A stretch of DNA of 64,000 nucleotides, from positions 3,472,001-3,536,000 of the forward strand of contig NZ_CP136423.1 of the NCBI RefSeq assembly GCF_034356035.1. Direction: 5' to 3'. Shown here in pieces: positions 16,273 through 24,715 of the stretch. Every line of letters starts with the position of its first letter. Within the stretch, counting starts at the first letter, position 1. This stretch comes from Blautia hydrogenotrophica DSM 10507 (GTDB taxonomy: Bacteria > Bacillota > Clostridia > Lachnospirales > Lachnospiraceae). Position numbers and translations under genes: made by a program. The notes under the pieces are model-generated. The model worked only from the letters and a program-made list of their open reading frames with translations. It made no database searches and had not been told where the DNA came from.

Positions 16273-17610
16273 TTAAAAAGTCACCATCTTTACCTTCAGA
16301 TATTTGCACAGAAGGGCCATCAACTCTCTGTGATCTCCTTCTTTCACCAGCAGGTGATGGTCCATTCCCACTCTCATCAGGCTGTCCACCGCTTCACTTG
16401 CCTTTTTGTCAAGCTGCAGTTTCACCAGCAGCTTTTCTCCTCCGTCTATCCATTCCTGCTCCTCTGCCTTTATCACCCGACCTTTTTCCACCAGCATCTG
16501 GTATCCGTCGTGTCCATTTCCCTGGATACTCGATACAGTCACCTGGGCCATCTCCCGCAGCGGCAGTCCCACAAAACAGCCTTTTTCTCCGCTGGGGGAA
16601 ATCTGTACCTTGCTCACATCTTCCGCCAGAGAATGTGCTGTGCTCCCCTCGTGGGCCAAAGCCAGAATCCGATTCTCATCATCCATACTTCCCACTTCAC
16701 CGAGAGCAGTCGCTCCGCCTTTCGCAGCCAAATTCAGCATATACATCACCATGGTATGGCCGACGTCTCCTTCTGTGTCCACGATGATCCCCTCATCCGC
16801 CAGCCAGCTGGAAGGCAGATTCATCTGCCCGCTGTAGAAGGGATAACACTCTGCCGCCAGAGCATCCAAAGAATATCTTTTCACCGTCTCCTTGACCGCC
16901 ATATACACCTTAGTCATATGAAGCATGGTCTCTTCGCCTGCCAAAACTCTGCCCGTGCGTTTTTTCAGGCAGCCGTATACCTTCTTTGCCTCTTTATCAG
17001 AGATGCCCTCCGCCAGCTCCATGATTTCCTCCATCTCGATGTGCACCAGCGTAGGCCCGAATTTCTGAGAAAATTCCCACTCCTCATTGGTGGTATCCTG
17101 CGGCCCAGCCACTCTCCAGGTCTGTCTCGGTCCCACCAGGGCCAGCTTCATGCTTTTTACTGCCTTTATAATCCGGCCCGCCTCCGCAATTTTTGCCGCC
17201 TTGTCCGCTGCCTTCGCATCGTCAGTAAGCCCGTATACATACTCATAAGGAATTCCATGGGTGGTAAGCGCGCTGCCAAAATGCTGAATACAGCCGATGG
17301 AGAAGGTCTCCGTGTAGGGCACCGCCCAGAATACCACCGGAACCGGAAGCTCATGTACCAACACATACAGCAGGGAGTCCGTCACCCAGGTGCTCAGAAT
17401 AATCGTGAGGGAATCGATCTCTTGTTTTCTTAACTCCTTGCACACATCTATGGCGTCCGCCGCGTCCCAGACCACCTTGGCCCCCTCAGCTACTGTGATC
17501 TCTCTCTGTTCCAGGGAAGCCTTCGCCAGCGCTGCCAGCTCCTGCGCGCGCTGTCCGCCGCTTTCATACTGGCTGGCCACCACCACCAGACCTGTCTTTG
17601 CGTTTGTCAT
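16273..17610 (-). CDS. L-fucose/L-arabinose isomerase-like protein
   Basis: 445 residues with the layout of the FucI/AraA-like isomerase superfamily: an N-terminal segment with a STWVTDS motif, a linker, and a C-terminal catalytic part. The region near 265-300 (SSWLADEGIIVDTEGDVG) occupies the place where this family carries its acidic metal ligands. True FucI is longer (about 590), so this is one of the shorter isomerase-like proteins with unassigned substrates. GGAGGG lies 9 nt before the ATG. It follows the TIM-barrel gene by 19 nt and precedes the dehydrogenase by 30 nt, forming a tight operon. Confidence 0.8.
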   Translation of the reverse strand: MTNAKTGLVVVASQYESGGQRAQELAALAKASLEQREITVAEGAKVVWDAADAIDVCKELRKQEIDSLTIILSTWVTDSLLYVLVHELPVPVVFWAVPYTETFSIGCIQHFGSALTTHGIPYEYVYGLTDDAKAADKAAKIAEAGRIIKAVKSMKLALVGPRQTWRVAGPQDTTNEEWEFSQKFGPTLVHIEMEEIMELAEGISDKEAKKVYGCLKKRTGRVLAGEETMLHMTKVYMAVKETVKRYSLDALAAECYPFYSGQMNLPSSWLADEGIIVDTEGDVGHTMVMYMLNLAAKGGATALGEVGSMDDENRILALAHEGSTAHSLAEDVSKVQISPSGEKGCFVGLPLREMAQVTVSSIQGNGHDGYQMLVEKGRVIKAEEQEWIDGGEKLLVKLQLDKKASEAVDSLMRVGMDHHLLVKEGDHRELMALLCKYLKVKMVTF

Positions 17611-17629
17611 AGTCTTTTTCCCTCCTATC

Positions 17630-18307
17630 TCATGCCTGCTCTCTCAAAAAATCTGTAACTGCTTCCAGATTTTCTCTGAATGTTCCGTCTTTTACGAAAT
17701 TCTTGGTAAACAAAGCGGAACCCATGGTGAAGTATGCGGGATTCATTTGTTTTACCAGTTTCATCCGTTCCTTTGAGCCGATGCTGCCCGCCAGTACCGT
17801 GGGGATGCAGCTTGCCTTGACGAAGGCGGCAGAGAGAACGTTTGCGTCCCCTTCCACATAACGGTAACCCAACAAGTCCACGCCTACCGCACCTGCTTTC
17901 TTAAATTTCTCCGCCTGTTCCAGCATATAATCGCAGGAGCCTTCCAAAATCGAAGGACTCTGGGATACCTTTCCCACAAAGGGGAAATACTTCAGATCTG
18001 TGGTCTTCACGTAGTCCATCACCGAGTCGTAGTAGATGGTTCCCAGCAAGCAGTCAAAGCCACATTCCACAGCCAGCTTCGCACCTCTTAGACACTCTTC
18101 CTCTGAATACGTCACCACTTCCAGATAGGTAGTCTTTCCTGCCTCCTTCATCATGGCGCAGAGCTCTTTCATCTTTCCCGGCTCTAATCCCACGTCTTTG
18201 AAGCCCCAGTTTTGAACCGGCAAGTCTTTGTTGGCTTCAAAAATCTCTTTTGCGTCTTCCACCGTCACGTCATTGTGTGTCAGCATTACGATTAACTTCT
18301 CTAACAT
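17630..18307 (-). CDS. TIM-barrel protein of unknown specificity
   Basis: 225 residues with alternating strands and helices typical of a (beta/alpha)8 barrel. Late strands end in LLGYRYVEGDAN, IPTVLAGSIGSKERM and FTMGSALFTKNF, which look like the phosphate-binding loops of HisA/TrpC/ribulose-phosphate-type barrels. It may act as an aldolase or epimerase on a phosphorylated product of the neighbouring isomerase and kinase. I cannot assign a reaction. GGAGG precedes the ATG and it heads the three-gene minus-strand operon. Confidence 0.7.
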   Translation of the reverse strand: MLEKLIVMLTHNDVTVEDAKEIFEANKDLPVQNWGFKDVGLEPGKMKELCAMMKEAGKTTYLEVVTYSEEECLRGAKLAVECGFDCLLGTIYYDSVMDYVKTTDLKYFPFVGKVSQSPSILEGSCDYMLEQAEKFKKAGAVGVDLLGYRYVEGDANVLSAAFVKASCIPTVLAGSIGSKERMKLVKQMNPAYFTMGSALFTKNFVKDGTFRENLEAVTDFLREQA

Positions 18308-18497
18308 CTCTTCATTCCTCCATATAAAAGATCAACTTAGCTTTTCGTTTATCTGAGGCTATTATAAATTTTCACCTCTTCAAAAACCATTCCGACTGTT
18401 GTCATTTATATTTCTTATTTTGCTCAGGAGAATGACGCAGACTTTCTTCCCCTATCCGCTGCGATTCCTCAGCCAGCTCACAGCTCTGCTATTCGCT
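18308..18497 (-). promoter_or_regulatory. Control region of the TIM-barrel/isomerase operon
   Basis: On the minus strand TATAAT (18361-18366) is a good -10 with no clear -35, as in activator-dependent promoters. AATGACAA (18399-18406) recurs upstream of the FGGY kinase at 12116-12123, which might be half of a shared AraC site. This is weak evidence. The remaining bases up to repeat B contain a CCCCTATCCGC.GCGAT segment that recurs at 45721. Confidence 0.35.
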
Positions 18498-18607
18498 GCC
18501 GTCTGTCGGCAGTATCTTCAAAAAGTATAAGCTGCGGATTGCTCCGCGCATCGCACTCCCGCAATTCTGACAGGCATTCGCACTCCGGCACATACGCCTG
18601 CGTGCTT
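18498..18607. repeat. Dispersed intergenic repeat B, copy 2
   Basis: This aligns gap-free over 110 bp with 2180-2289 at high identity. It lies directly beyond terminator-associated repeat copy 2, so the two repeat types are stacked in this gap. No reading frame is shared between the copies. Confidence 0.75.
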
Positions 18608-18639
18608 ATATAGAATAAAGTGGGCAAGCCCACTTCAAC

Positions 18640-18813
18640 TCCCCCCCCCACCCCTCAATCTTTGAGGGGCGCAGTCCCACTTTGCGCGCCGCCGCAACAC
18701 CGCCTTGCGGTGTACTACCTTATTACGGCGTGTGCATCCCTAGCAGAGCGTTTATGTAATAGGAAAGGGCTTTCACGCATTAGCGTGACAAGGTCTTTCC
18801 TATTACATAAAAA
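18640..18813 (-). repeat. Terminator-associated dispersed repeat, copy 2
   Basis: Read on the minus strand it starts at the T-run of the yitT terminator and runs through a TATGTAATAGGAAAG...CTTTCCTATTACATA-like hairpin, GCTCTGC, the CGCAAGGCGG hairpin and the CTCAAAGATTGAG hairpin. It is the closest match to copy 3 at 31965. It holds no credible gene. Confidence 0.8.
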
Positions 18814-18840
18814 AGAGCTTCTGCGCAATGCAGAAGCTCT
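18814..18840 (-). terminator. Intrinsic terminator downstream of yitT
   Basis: A perfect 11-bp stem (AGAGCTTCTGC with GCAGAAGCTCT) and a 5-nt loop are followed by TTTTTT on the minus strand, about 115 nt past the yitT stop. Confidence 0.85.
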
Positions 18841-18956
18841 CCTGATTTTTTATTTTGTTCACTATATTTCTTATTTTGCCTTTTAGACGCATCGGCCTCC
18901 TGTCTTTTTCAACTTTACGAACCCGCATATATTGATGCAAGAGTCTATTTCTTTCG

Positions 18957-19829
18957 TCATCGCCTCTCGCCTCCGGTCTCGATGAACCCTTCTCCAAATA
19001 CCTGGTTCGTCTCAGTCAGCATAACAAACGCGTCCTCGTCTACCTCATGTACGGCTTTTTTTACCGTGTATGCCTGCGAACTGGAGCAGGCGCACATAAT
19101 TACATCCCGTTCTTTCTGGGTATAAGTTCCCATGGCTCGGATTGCTGTAGAACCTCGTCCAGTGATCTCTCCGATTTTCTCCGCCACATCAAGGCCATGA
19201 TTGGTGATAATAATCGCCAAAGTACCTGACCCCATGCCGTACATAATTTTATCAATCACAACAGAAGTCACAAAGGTTGCTGCCAATCCGTACAGCACAG
19301 AATCTACATTTCCGAACACTGGCCATCCAAGGAGAATGACCACCAAATCTATCGTCATCGTCACAAAACCGATGGACAGATGCGGACGCAGAACCTTAAT
19401 GGACATCGTAAGAAAATCTGTCCCGCCTGAGGAAGACCCTCTCATATAAAACATCGCAAGTCCTGCTCCCAGAAAAACACCAGAATACAAAGCCGCCAAG
19501 AATGGTGAACCTGTATAAGCTGGTGTGTATGGGAAGATGACATCCAAACAAATCGTACAGATAATCATCGTGCGGGCCGTCTTGAACATGAACTTTCTTC
19601 CCACAATCTTATAGCTGATTAGCACAAACGGAATATTCAAAATCAAAGTCATTATACCGATGGGAATCCCCCACAGATAGTTTATAATAAGAGCGAGGCC
19701 GGACAAACCTCCCGGTGCAAAGTTCGCCATTTTGGCGAAGGTGTAGATACCTATTGAATATAGGACACTCCCACCAATATCACACAGCAAATCCATCACA
19801 ACATTTTTTACAGCATTTTTGTCTCTCAT
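18957..19829 (-). CDS. YitT-family membrane protein
   Basis: 290 residues: about five or six membrane segments in the first 200 residues (DUF161 type), with the conserved RGSSSGGTDFL motif near 125. A cytosolic DUF2179 domain follows, with VIMCACSSSQAYTVKKAVHE. Members are integral membrane proteins of uncertain transport function. GAGG lies 8 nt before the ATG. It is the last gene of the ceo-nhaC-yitT operon, 27 nt after the antiporter gene. Confidence 0.9.
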   Translation of the reverse strand: MRDKNAVKNVVMDLLCDIGGSVLYSIGIYTFAKMANFAPGGLSGLALIINYLWGIPIGIMTLILNIPFVLISYKIVGRKFMFKTARTMIICTICLDVIFPYTPAYTGSPFLAALYSGVFLGAGLAMFYMRGSSSGGTDFLTMSIKVLRPHLSIGFVTMTIDLVVILLGWPVFGNVDSVLYGLAATFVTSVVIDKIMYGMGSGTLAIIITNHGLDVAEKIGEITGRGSTAIRAMGTYTQKERDVIMCACSSSQAYTVKKAVHEVDEDAFVMLTETNQVFGEGFIETGGERR

Positions 19830-19856
19830 TTTGCCAACCTCACTCCCTTTTCTTCA

Positions 19857-21404
19857 CTACATACTTGCAGCCACCCTTCTATTTTTGACTCGTTTGACAC
19901 GGTTACCTGAACCAGAGATGCGAAACAGCAATATGGTCACAATCAAAAGTACAACTTGAATTCCCAGTGCTAAATACAGATTTTCAGTAAAGCCAATCAC
20001 AAGAAATCCCAAGGCTGCGATCATACCTGAATACAGTGCATAAGGCATCTGTGAAACCACATGGTCCACATGGTTACATTGAGCTCCTGCACTAGAGAGT
20101 ATCGTCGTATCGGAAATTGGCGAACAATGGTCGCCAAATACTGAACCGGACAATACGGCCCCCAGGCAACAGAATACCATCTGATCCTGCATTCCCAGTG
20201 CTTGCGTCATCTGTACGCTGATCGGCAGCATAATTCCGAACACACCCCAGGAAAATCCTGTTGCCAAGGCCATGACACTAGAAAGCACAAACAGCAGAAA
20301 TGGCAGCATTACAGCCGGAACTGCATATTTTACAATCAACCCTGACAGGAACGTTCCCGTCTCCATAGCAGAAATCATATCAATCAATACCCATGCAAAC
20401 AACAGAGCCATAGTTGCCCCAGCCACTGCTCGCACGCCTTCTTTTGCCACCTTCAGAGGATGGTGTCCATGCAGTCTGTAGTAACGGACTCCACAGTAAG
20501 CCAACGCCGTCAGACAGCCGATAAACAGAGCCAAATACGTGGATGCATTTTCCAGAATCTGAAAGATGTTAAAGCTTTCTGCTTTCACAAAGCCGGTCAC
20601 ATACATCATCGCCATACTCACAAAAGCCAAAAGTAAGATAGGAACCACCAGGTCAGAGGCTTTCTCCTCTCCTTCTTTTTGTACCATTCCCTCATCCTTG
20701 CGGCTCTGAGCAGCTTTGCGGTAAATAGACGCCACATCATTCATTTTCCCTACATTAATATTAAACCCTGCGCTGAAAATAACAACCCCTAAAGCAAAAA
20801 TTGCATAGAAATTATATGGGATTGTGCTGATAAATTGATTCAGCGGAGCAGCCGTTGGCGGCAATAATACTGCATAAAGAGCGATGATGTATGCTCCCCA
20901 ACTCGATAGTGGACAGATAGAGCATACCGGAGCACTGGTAGAGTCGATCAGATAAGCCAGTTTTTCCCTGGATACCTTATATTTATCTGTCAGGCTTCTG
21001 GACACTTCACCTACTGTCAGTGCATTAAAATAATCATCTATAAAAATAAGTATGCCCAAAACAACGGCTACCATCTGCGCCATAGCAGCATTTTTCACAT
21101 GTTTTTGAGCCCATCTGGCAAAGCCTACTGTTCCACCGTTTTTTTCAATAAATGCCGTAATAATTCCCAGGCCCAAAATAAACAATATCAACAGAATATT
21201 ATCTGTATTCACCGTCTTTCCGTCATAAAAGATTCCCACTGCAGTAGACACAATATCCTTGGCTGTGTCTGTCGGCTGAAGCTGATTCAGCAGCAATGCG
21301 CTGGCTACAATACCAGAGGAAATTGACAATAGAATTTTCTTCGTCGCAATTACCATAAGAATGACAATCAGAGGAGGTATCAAGGTATATACACTTCCGA
21401 CCAT
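19857..21404 (-). CDS. NhaC-type Na+/H+ antiporter-family transporter
   Basis: 515 residues with about 12 membrane segments. Family motifs are FIDDYFNALTVG near 120, STSAPVCSICPLSSWGAYI near 155 and SGSVFGDHCSPISDTTILSS near 415. The family exchanges Na+ for H+ or carries amino and organic acids (for example arginine/ornithine-like or malate/lactate exchangers). It lies between ceo and yitT on one transcript, with AAAGGTGG upstream. The neighbouring ornithine-derivative enzyme makes an amino acid derivative a possible cargo, but that is inference. Confidence 0.88.
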   Translation of the reverse strand: MVGSVYTLIPPLIVILMVIATKKILLSISSGIVASALLLNQLQPTDTAKDIVSTAVGIFYDGKTVNTDNILLILFILGLGIITAFIEKNGGTVGFARWAQKHVKNAAMAQMVAVVLGILIFIDDYFNALTVGEVSRSLTDKYKVSREKLAYLIDSTSAPVCSICPLSSWGAYIIALYAVLLPPTAAPLNQFISTIPYNFYAIFALGVVIFSAGFNINVGKMNDVASIYRKAAQSRKDEGMVQKEGEEKASDLVVPILLLAFVSMAMMYVTGFVKAESFNIFQILENASTYLALFIGCLTALAYCGVRYYRLHGHHPLKVAKEGVRAVAGATMALLFAWVLIDMISAMETGTFLSGLIVKYAVPAVMLPFLLFVLSSVMALATGFSWGVFGIMLPISVQMTQALGMQDQMVFCCLGAVLSGSVFGDHCSPISDTTILSSAGAQCNHVDHVVSQMPYALYSGMIAALGFLVIGFTENLYLALGIQVVLLIVTILLFRISGSGNRVKRVKNRRVAASM

Positions 21405-21426
21405 ATTTATTTACCACCTTTCTCCG

Positions 21427-22377
21427 CTATCGGCAGCTCTCTTCCAAAATCATTTCTCCGTTACGTATCACACATCCGCTCTCCAGCACCTCATCTGTCT
21501 CGCCGGTCACCAGAGGACGGATAAACCTTTTCACCTGGCTGCTGATAAACTTAGAAGCCTCTCGATAATAAATACTGGGCGTGTGGTCCACACAGTAATG
21601 AATGACACCTTCCTCCACAAAAGTCGGTTGTGCATAATCTGTAGGTCTAGAAGTCTCCACTGCCCCGTGCTCATCACAGCTGACATCGACCAACAAAGCC
21701 TGCTGTTTCGCCTGTCTTAGTTCCTTTCTGCTGATGATGTGATCTGTTCTCTTAGGGTCCCAGAGCACTGCATTTACAATAATATCGTATTGTCCGATAT
21801 CTTTCCTGAGCTTTTCCTCATTTTTCCTTCCATACACAGTCACATAAGCACCTCCACGGACCAAAGCTCTGATCGCTCCCTGCGCAGTGTTCCCTCTTCC
21901 TATCACCGCTGCCTTTTTTCCTTCCGGTAAAATTCCGCAGCACTGACATCCATGATTCACAGCGGCTTCTCCCGCCAATTCATTATTACGGTAAAACACT
22001 TGCATACCGTCTTCCATCATCTCTTCCCAAGCATAGACCTCAAAATGTTTTTTCAACAAGAGATTTTTTACATTCTCACACACATGGGGATGCACCCACC
22101 CAAAAATTGTTCTCCCTTCTTGGAGATCCTCTAAATATTCGGCATCACCTGCCTTGGGATCACAGATGATATCACACTTATTTAAAATCTCCTCACGTGA
22201 TAAAATCTTCGCACCTCTCGAGAGATATTCCTCATCAGAAACTCCCATTCTACTCGCATATCCCTTCTCAAAGACAATTTGTGAAGCAATATCCGACAGT
22301 TTATCCAAGTCTTCCGGAAGAAGCGCAATCCTTCGTTCATTTTCTTTATGGCTATTCACAAACCCTATCGTTCTCAT
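21427..22377 (-). CDS. ceo: N5-(carboxyethyl)ornithine synthase-like dehydrogenase
   Basis: 316 residues of the alanine dehydrogenase/PNT superfamily. The N-terminal segment ENERRIALLPEDL, the GWVHPH segment and the Rossmann motif VIGRGNTAQGAI match N5-(carboxyethyl)ornithine synthase in length and order. That enzyme reductively condenses pyruvate with the side-chain amino group of ornithine (or lysine) using NADPH. GAGG lies 8 nt before the ATG, and a promoter (TTGTAA, 16 nt, TATAAC) lies just upstream. It is the first gene of the operon with nhaC and yitT. Another opine-type dehydrogenase is the main alternative. Confidence 0.82.
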   Translation of the reverse strand: MRTIGFVNSHKENERRIALLPEDLDKLSDIASQIVFEKGYASRMGVSDEEYLSRGAKILSREEILNKCDIICDPKAGDAEYLEDLQEGRTIFGWVHPHVCENVKNLLLKKHFEVYAWEEMMEDGMQVFYRNNELAGEAAVNHGCQCCGILPEGKKAAVIGRGNTAQGAIRALVRGGAYVTVYGRKNEEKLRKDIGQYDIIVNAVLWDPKRTDHIISRKELRQAKQQALLVDVSCDEHGAVETSRPTDYAQPTFVEEGVIHYCVDHTPSIYYREASKFISSQVKRFIRPLVTGETDEVLESGCVIRNGEMILEESCR

Positions 22378-22410
22378 GTCAGCAACCTCGCTTTTTAATG
22401 ATTTGCAATA

Positions 22411-22438
22411 GTTATATCACTTCAAGCGGAGATTACAA
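22411..22438 (-). promoter_or_regulatory. Candidate promoter of the ceo operon
   Basis: On the minus strand TTGTAA (22433-22438) and TATAAC (22411-22416) are 16 nt apart, with the start about 25 nt before the ceo ATG. The rest of 22378-22575 is AT-rich and shows nothing further. Confidence 0.5.
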
Positions 22439-22575
22439 CCACTTTAATGCTTATTTAATTTCATAAACTTTTTTTTAATTCTTCCCTCATATATGTCAAA
22501 TCTACCCTGCAATTTTTAGGACTTCTGACCCCAAAACAGCAAAAATCTTATCCTTATTTGGTTGTTTTTCCTCCT

Positions 22576-23991
22576 TTAACTCACTGCATTCTGTACAGAA
22601 TCTCCACGAAATTTCTGTTTGCGGACACAAAATACACATACTACAAATAAAACTGCCGCAACTACGGTAATGCCTGCAAAGGCAAAATCAATCCCTGCGG
22701 CGTTAGCTGCCACACCCTTCTGACTGCTAGTCAGCTCTGTGACTTTGCTCATAACAGCCACAAAGACCGCCGAGCCAAAAGCACCGCTTATCGTGCGCAG
22801 CGATGTCAAAAGCGCGGTTCCATGAGCTGTATTTTCTGGTCCAAGCACACTCATTCCCCAGGTCACAACCGGCATCATAATGCAGCCAATGGCGATCAGC
22901 CTCAGGATATAGACCGATGCTATATAGAATACGGAGGTATCCGCATTCACAAATACAACGCCAAAACAACTCAGCAGCATCAGAAGGCTCCCGCCCACCA
23001 CCAGCTTACGGATTCCGAACTTATCGTAAAATCTCCCGGTAAACGGGCTGATTAAAGCCATCACCAAAGAGCCCGGCATCATGATTAAACCGGAAACCGT
23101 CGCAGATTTGCCGCAGACCGTCTGGATATAAATGGGAAACAACGTGGAACCTGCCATCATCACAGCATAGAGCAGCATACTGATTATCACCGCCAGCAGA
23201 TAATCCTTCACCTTCAATACCCGCAGCTCCAAAAATGGCGTTTCCAGCCGCAGCTGTCTTCTGCTAAAGAGCACCAAAGCTGCTGCCCCCACCAGCAGAG
23301 GAAATCCCACTTGAAGGCTTATAAAGTCAGCAGCCCCTAAATTTCCAAGTCCGAGTAGAATTCCGCTAAAGCTGACCGTGCAAAGCAGCATAGAAAGTAT
23401 ATCAAAGCTCTGGTATTCTGTCTCTGTGATATCTCTCATCACCTTCAGCGCCATCAAAATATCGACAGTCACAATCACAAGAACGATCTCAAAAATAGTC
23501 CTCCAACTCCATAGATCAATGATGATGCCTGCCAGCGTAGGAGCCACGACAGGAGCTGCTCCTACTGCCAGACCATAGATTCCCATCACAGTTCCTCTTT
23601 GCTCCACCGGGTATATAGTCAGGACCACTACCTGAGTCATTGGAAGTACAATTCCATTTCCCATCGCCTGCATAACTCTAGCCACCATCAGAAGCGAGAA
23701 TGTAGGCGTCACAATTGCCAGTAACGTACCTGCCGCGAACAGAGTCACCGCACTTAAAAATAATTTTCTGGTAGGAAAACGTTTTATCAAGTAAGCCGTT
23801 GCGGGCACCATAATTCCCACTGTTAGGCTGTAGACACTGGTAAGCCACTGAGCCGTTGCAGCCGAGATCGAGAGGTCTCTCATCATGGACGGCAGAGCAG
23901 TCGTCAGGGCAGTCTGGAGCAGAGAAGTTCCTATGGATGAAACCAAAAGAACTGCAAAAGTCAGGTTTCTCTGTTTTTTCGTCATATTCAT
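22576..23991 (-). CDS. DHA2-family MFS drug exporter (EmrB/QacA type)
   Basis: 471 residues with about 14 membrane segments. The antiporter motif C region (GLAVGAAPVVAPTLAGIIID near 150) and the first-helix motif LQTALTTALPSMMRDL are typical of drug:H+ antiporters of 14-helix type. It probably exports amphipathic or toxic compounds. GGGGGAG lies 6 nt before the ATG at 23991. The marR stop (23993-23995) lies one nucleotide upstream of this start (TGACATG), so the pair is co-transcribed and probably translationally coupled. Confidence 0.88.
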   Translation of the reverse strand: MNMTKKQRNLTFAVLLVSSIGTSLLQTALTTALPSMMRDLSISAATAQWLTSVYSLTVGIMVPATAYLIKRFPTRKLFLSAVTLFAAGTLLAIVTPTFSLLMVARVMQAMGNGIVLPMTQVVVLTIYPVEQRGTVMGIYGLAVGAAPVVAPTLAGIIIDLWSWRTIFEIVLVIVTVDILMALKVMRDITETEYQSFDILSMLLCTVSFSGILLGLGNLGAADFISLQVGFPLLVGAAALVLFSRRQLRLETPFLELRVLKVKDYLLAVIISMLLYAVMMAGSTLFPIYIQTVCGKSATVSGLIMMPGSLVMALISPFTGRFYDKFGIRKLVVGGSLLMLLSCFGVVFVNADTSVFYIASVYILRLIAIGCIMMPVVTWGMSVLGPENTAHGTALLTSLRTISGAFGSAVFVAVMSKVTELTSSQKGVAANAAGIDFAFAGITVVAAVLFVVCVFCVRKQKFRGDSVQNAVS

Positions 23992-23992
23992 G

Positions 23993-24436
23993 TCAATCTC
24001 CCCCTTGTCTCTTGTTCTTATCCTTGTAGTAGGATACAATCCGTCTGCGGATTCTCAGATAGTTTACCGCGTCCTCCTTACCTAACATCTCCAGCAATTC
24101 TCTGACACTTAGGGAAAAGTTATCATGCATGGTCTGATGATAAGCCTCCCCTTCGGGCAAAACCCTCACAAGCGTCTGCCGATGATTTTCAGGATCTTCG
24201 AAACGCTCCAAAAAGTTTCGTTCTTCCAATTTTTTCAGGACTGCCGCGACACGAGCGGAAGTAAGGTTCAGCTCTTGACTGATCTCCTTTGGATTCACGT
24301 TACACCGACGCTGCATAAGATAAGAAAGAACAAGGTTCTCCCCCTTCGTAGTCTCAAAAATCGTGCTAAGCTCTTTCAGCTTCGCAATTTCGTATTGAAT
24401 ATCTCCAAATTCATAAATCAACTTCTGGTAATCCAA
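23993..24436 (-). CDS. MarR-family transcriptional regulator
   Basis: 147 residues with a winged helix at ~45-105 (NPKEISQELNLTSARVAAVL, then the wing FEDPENHRQTLVRV). Long helices at both ends form the dimer. MarR regulators repress efflux genes and release DNA on binding phenolic or toxic ligands. It is the first gene of the marR-exporter unit, and an inverted repeat lies inside its promoter, consistent with autorepression. Confidence 0.9.
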   Translation of the reverse strand: MDYQKLIYEFGDIQYEIAKLKELSTIFETTKGENLVLSYLMQRRCNVNPKEISQELNLTSARVAAVLKKLEERNFLERFEDPENHRQTLVRVLPEGEAYHQTMHDNFSLSVRELLEMLGKEDAVNYLRIRRRIVSYYKDKNKRQGGD

Positions 24437-24473
24437 GTTTCTTCATCTCCTAATCTTTTTATTTTAAATCTAG

Positions 24474-24502
24474 CTTCTACAAATAGCTAACACTATTAGC
24501 AA
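24474..24502 (-). promoter_or_regulatory. Candidate marR promoter with inverted-repeat operator
   Basis: On the minus strand TTGCTA (24497-24502) and TAGAAG (24474-24479) are 17 nt apart. The repeat GCTAA-N5-TTAGC (24486-24500) overlaps the -35 and the spacer, where a MarR dimer would block polymerase. Confidence 0.5.
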
Positions 24503-24715
24503 TCTGGTTTTGTATTCTATCATGTTCTTACGATGAGCGCAACTGTTTTTTTCATCTATAATCAGATATGGCAACTCGCCTTTTGGACAGCGTATCCTCT
24601 TGTATCTTTCCCCGGCTTTGTATTTGAGACTCTTGTCCTTTTCACCTTTCCTGTGATATTATTTTTCATAGGTATTATACGAAAATAAATATTCCAATGA
24701 AGGAGGTATCACATC

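Noticed and set aside
18803..18997. A 64-codon minus-strand frame overlapping the yitT end and its terminator
   Set aside because: It spans the terminator hairpin and overlaps a real gene, with no binding site.
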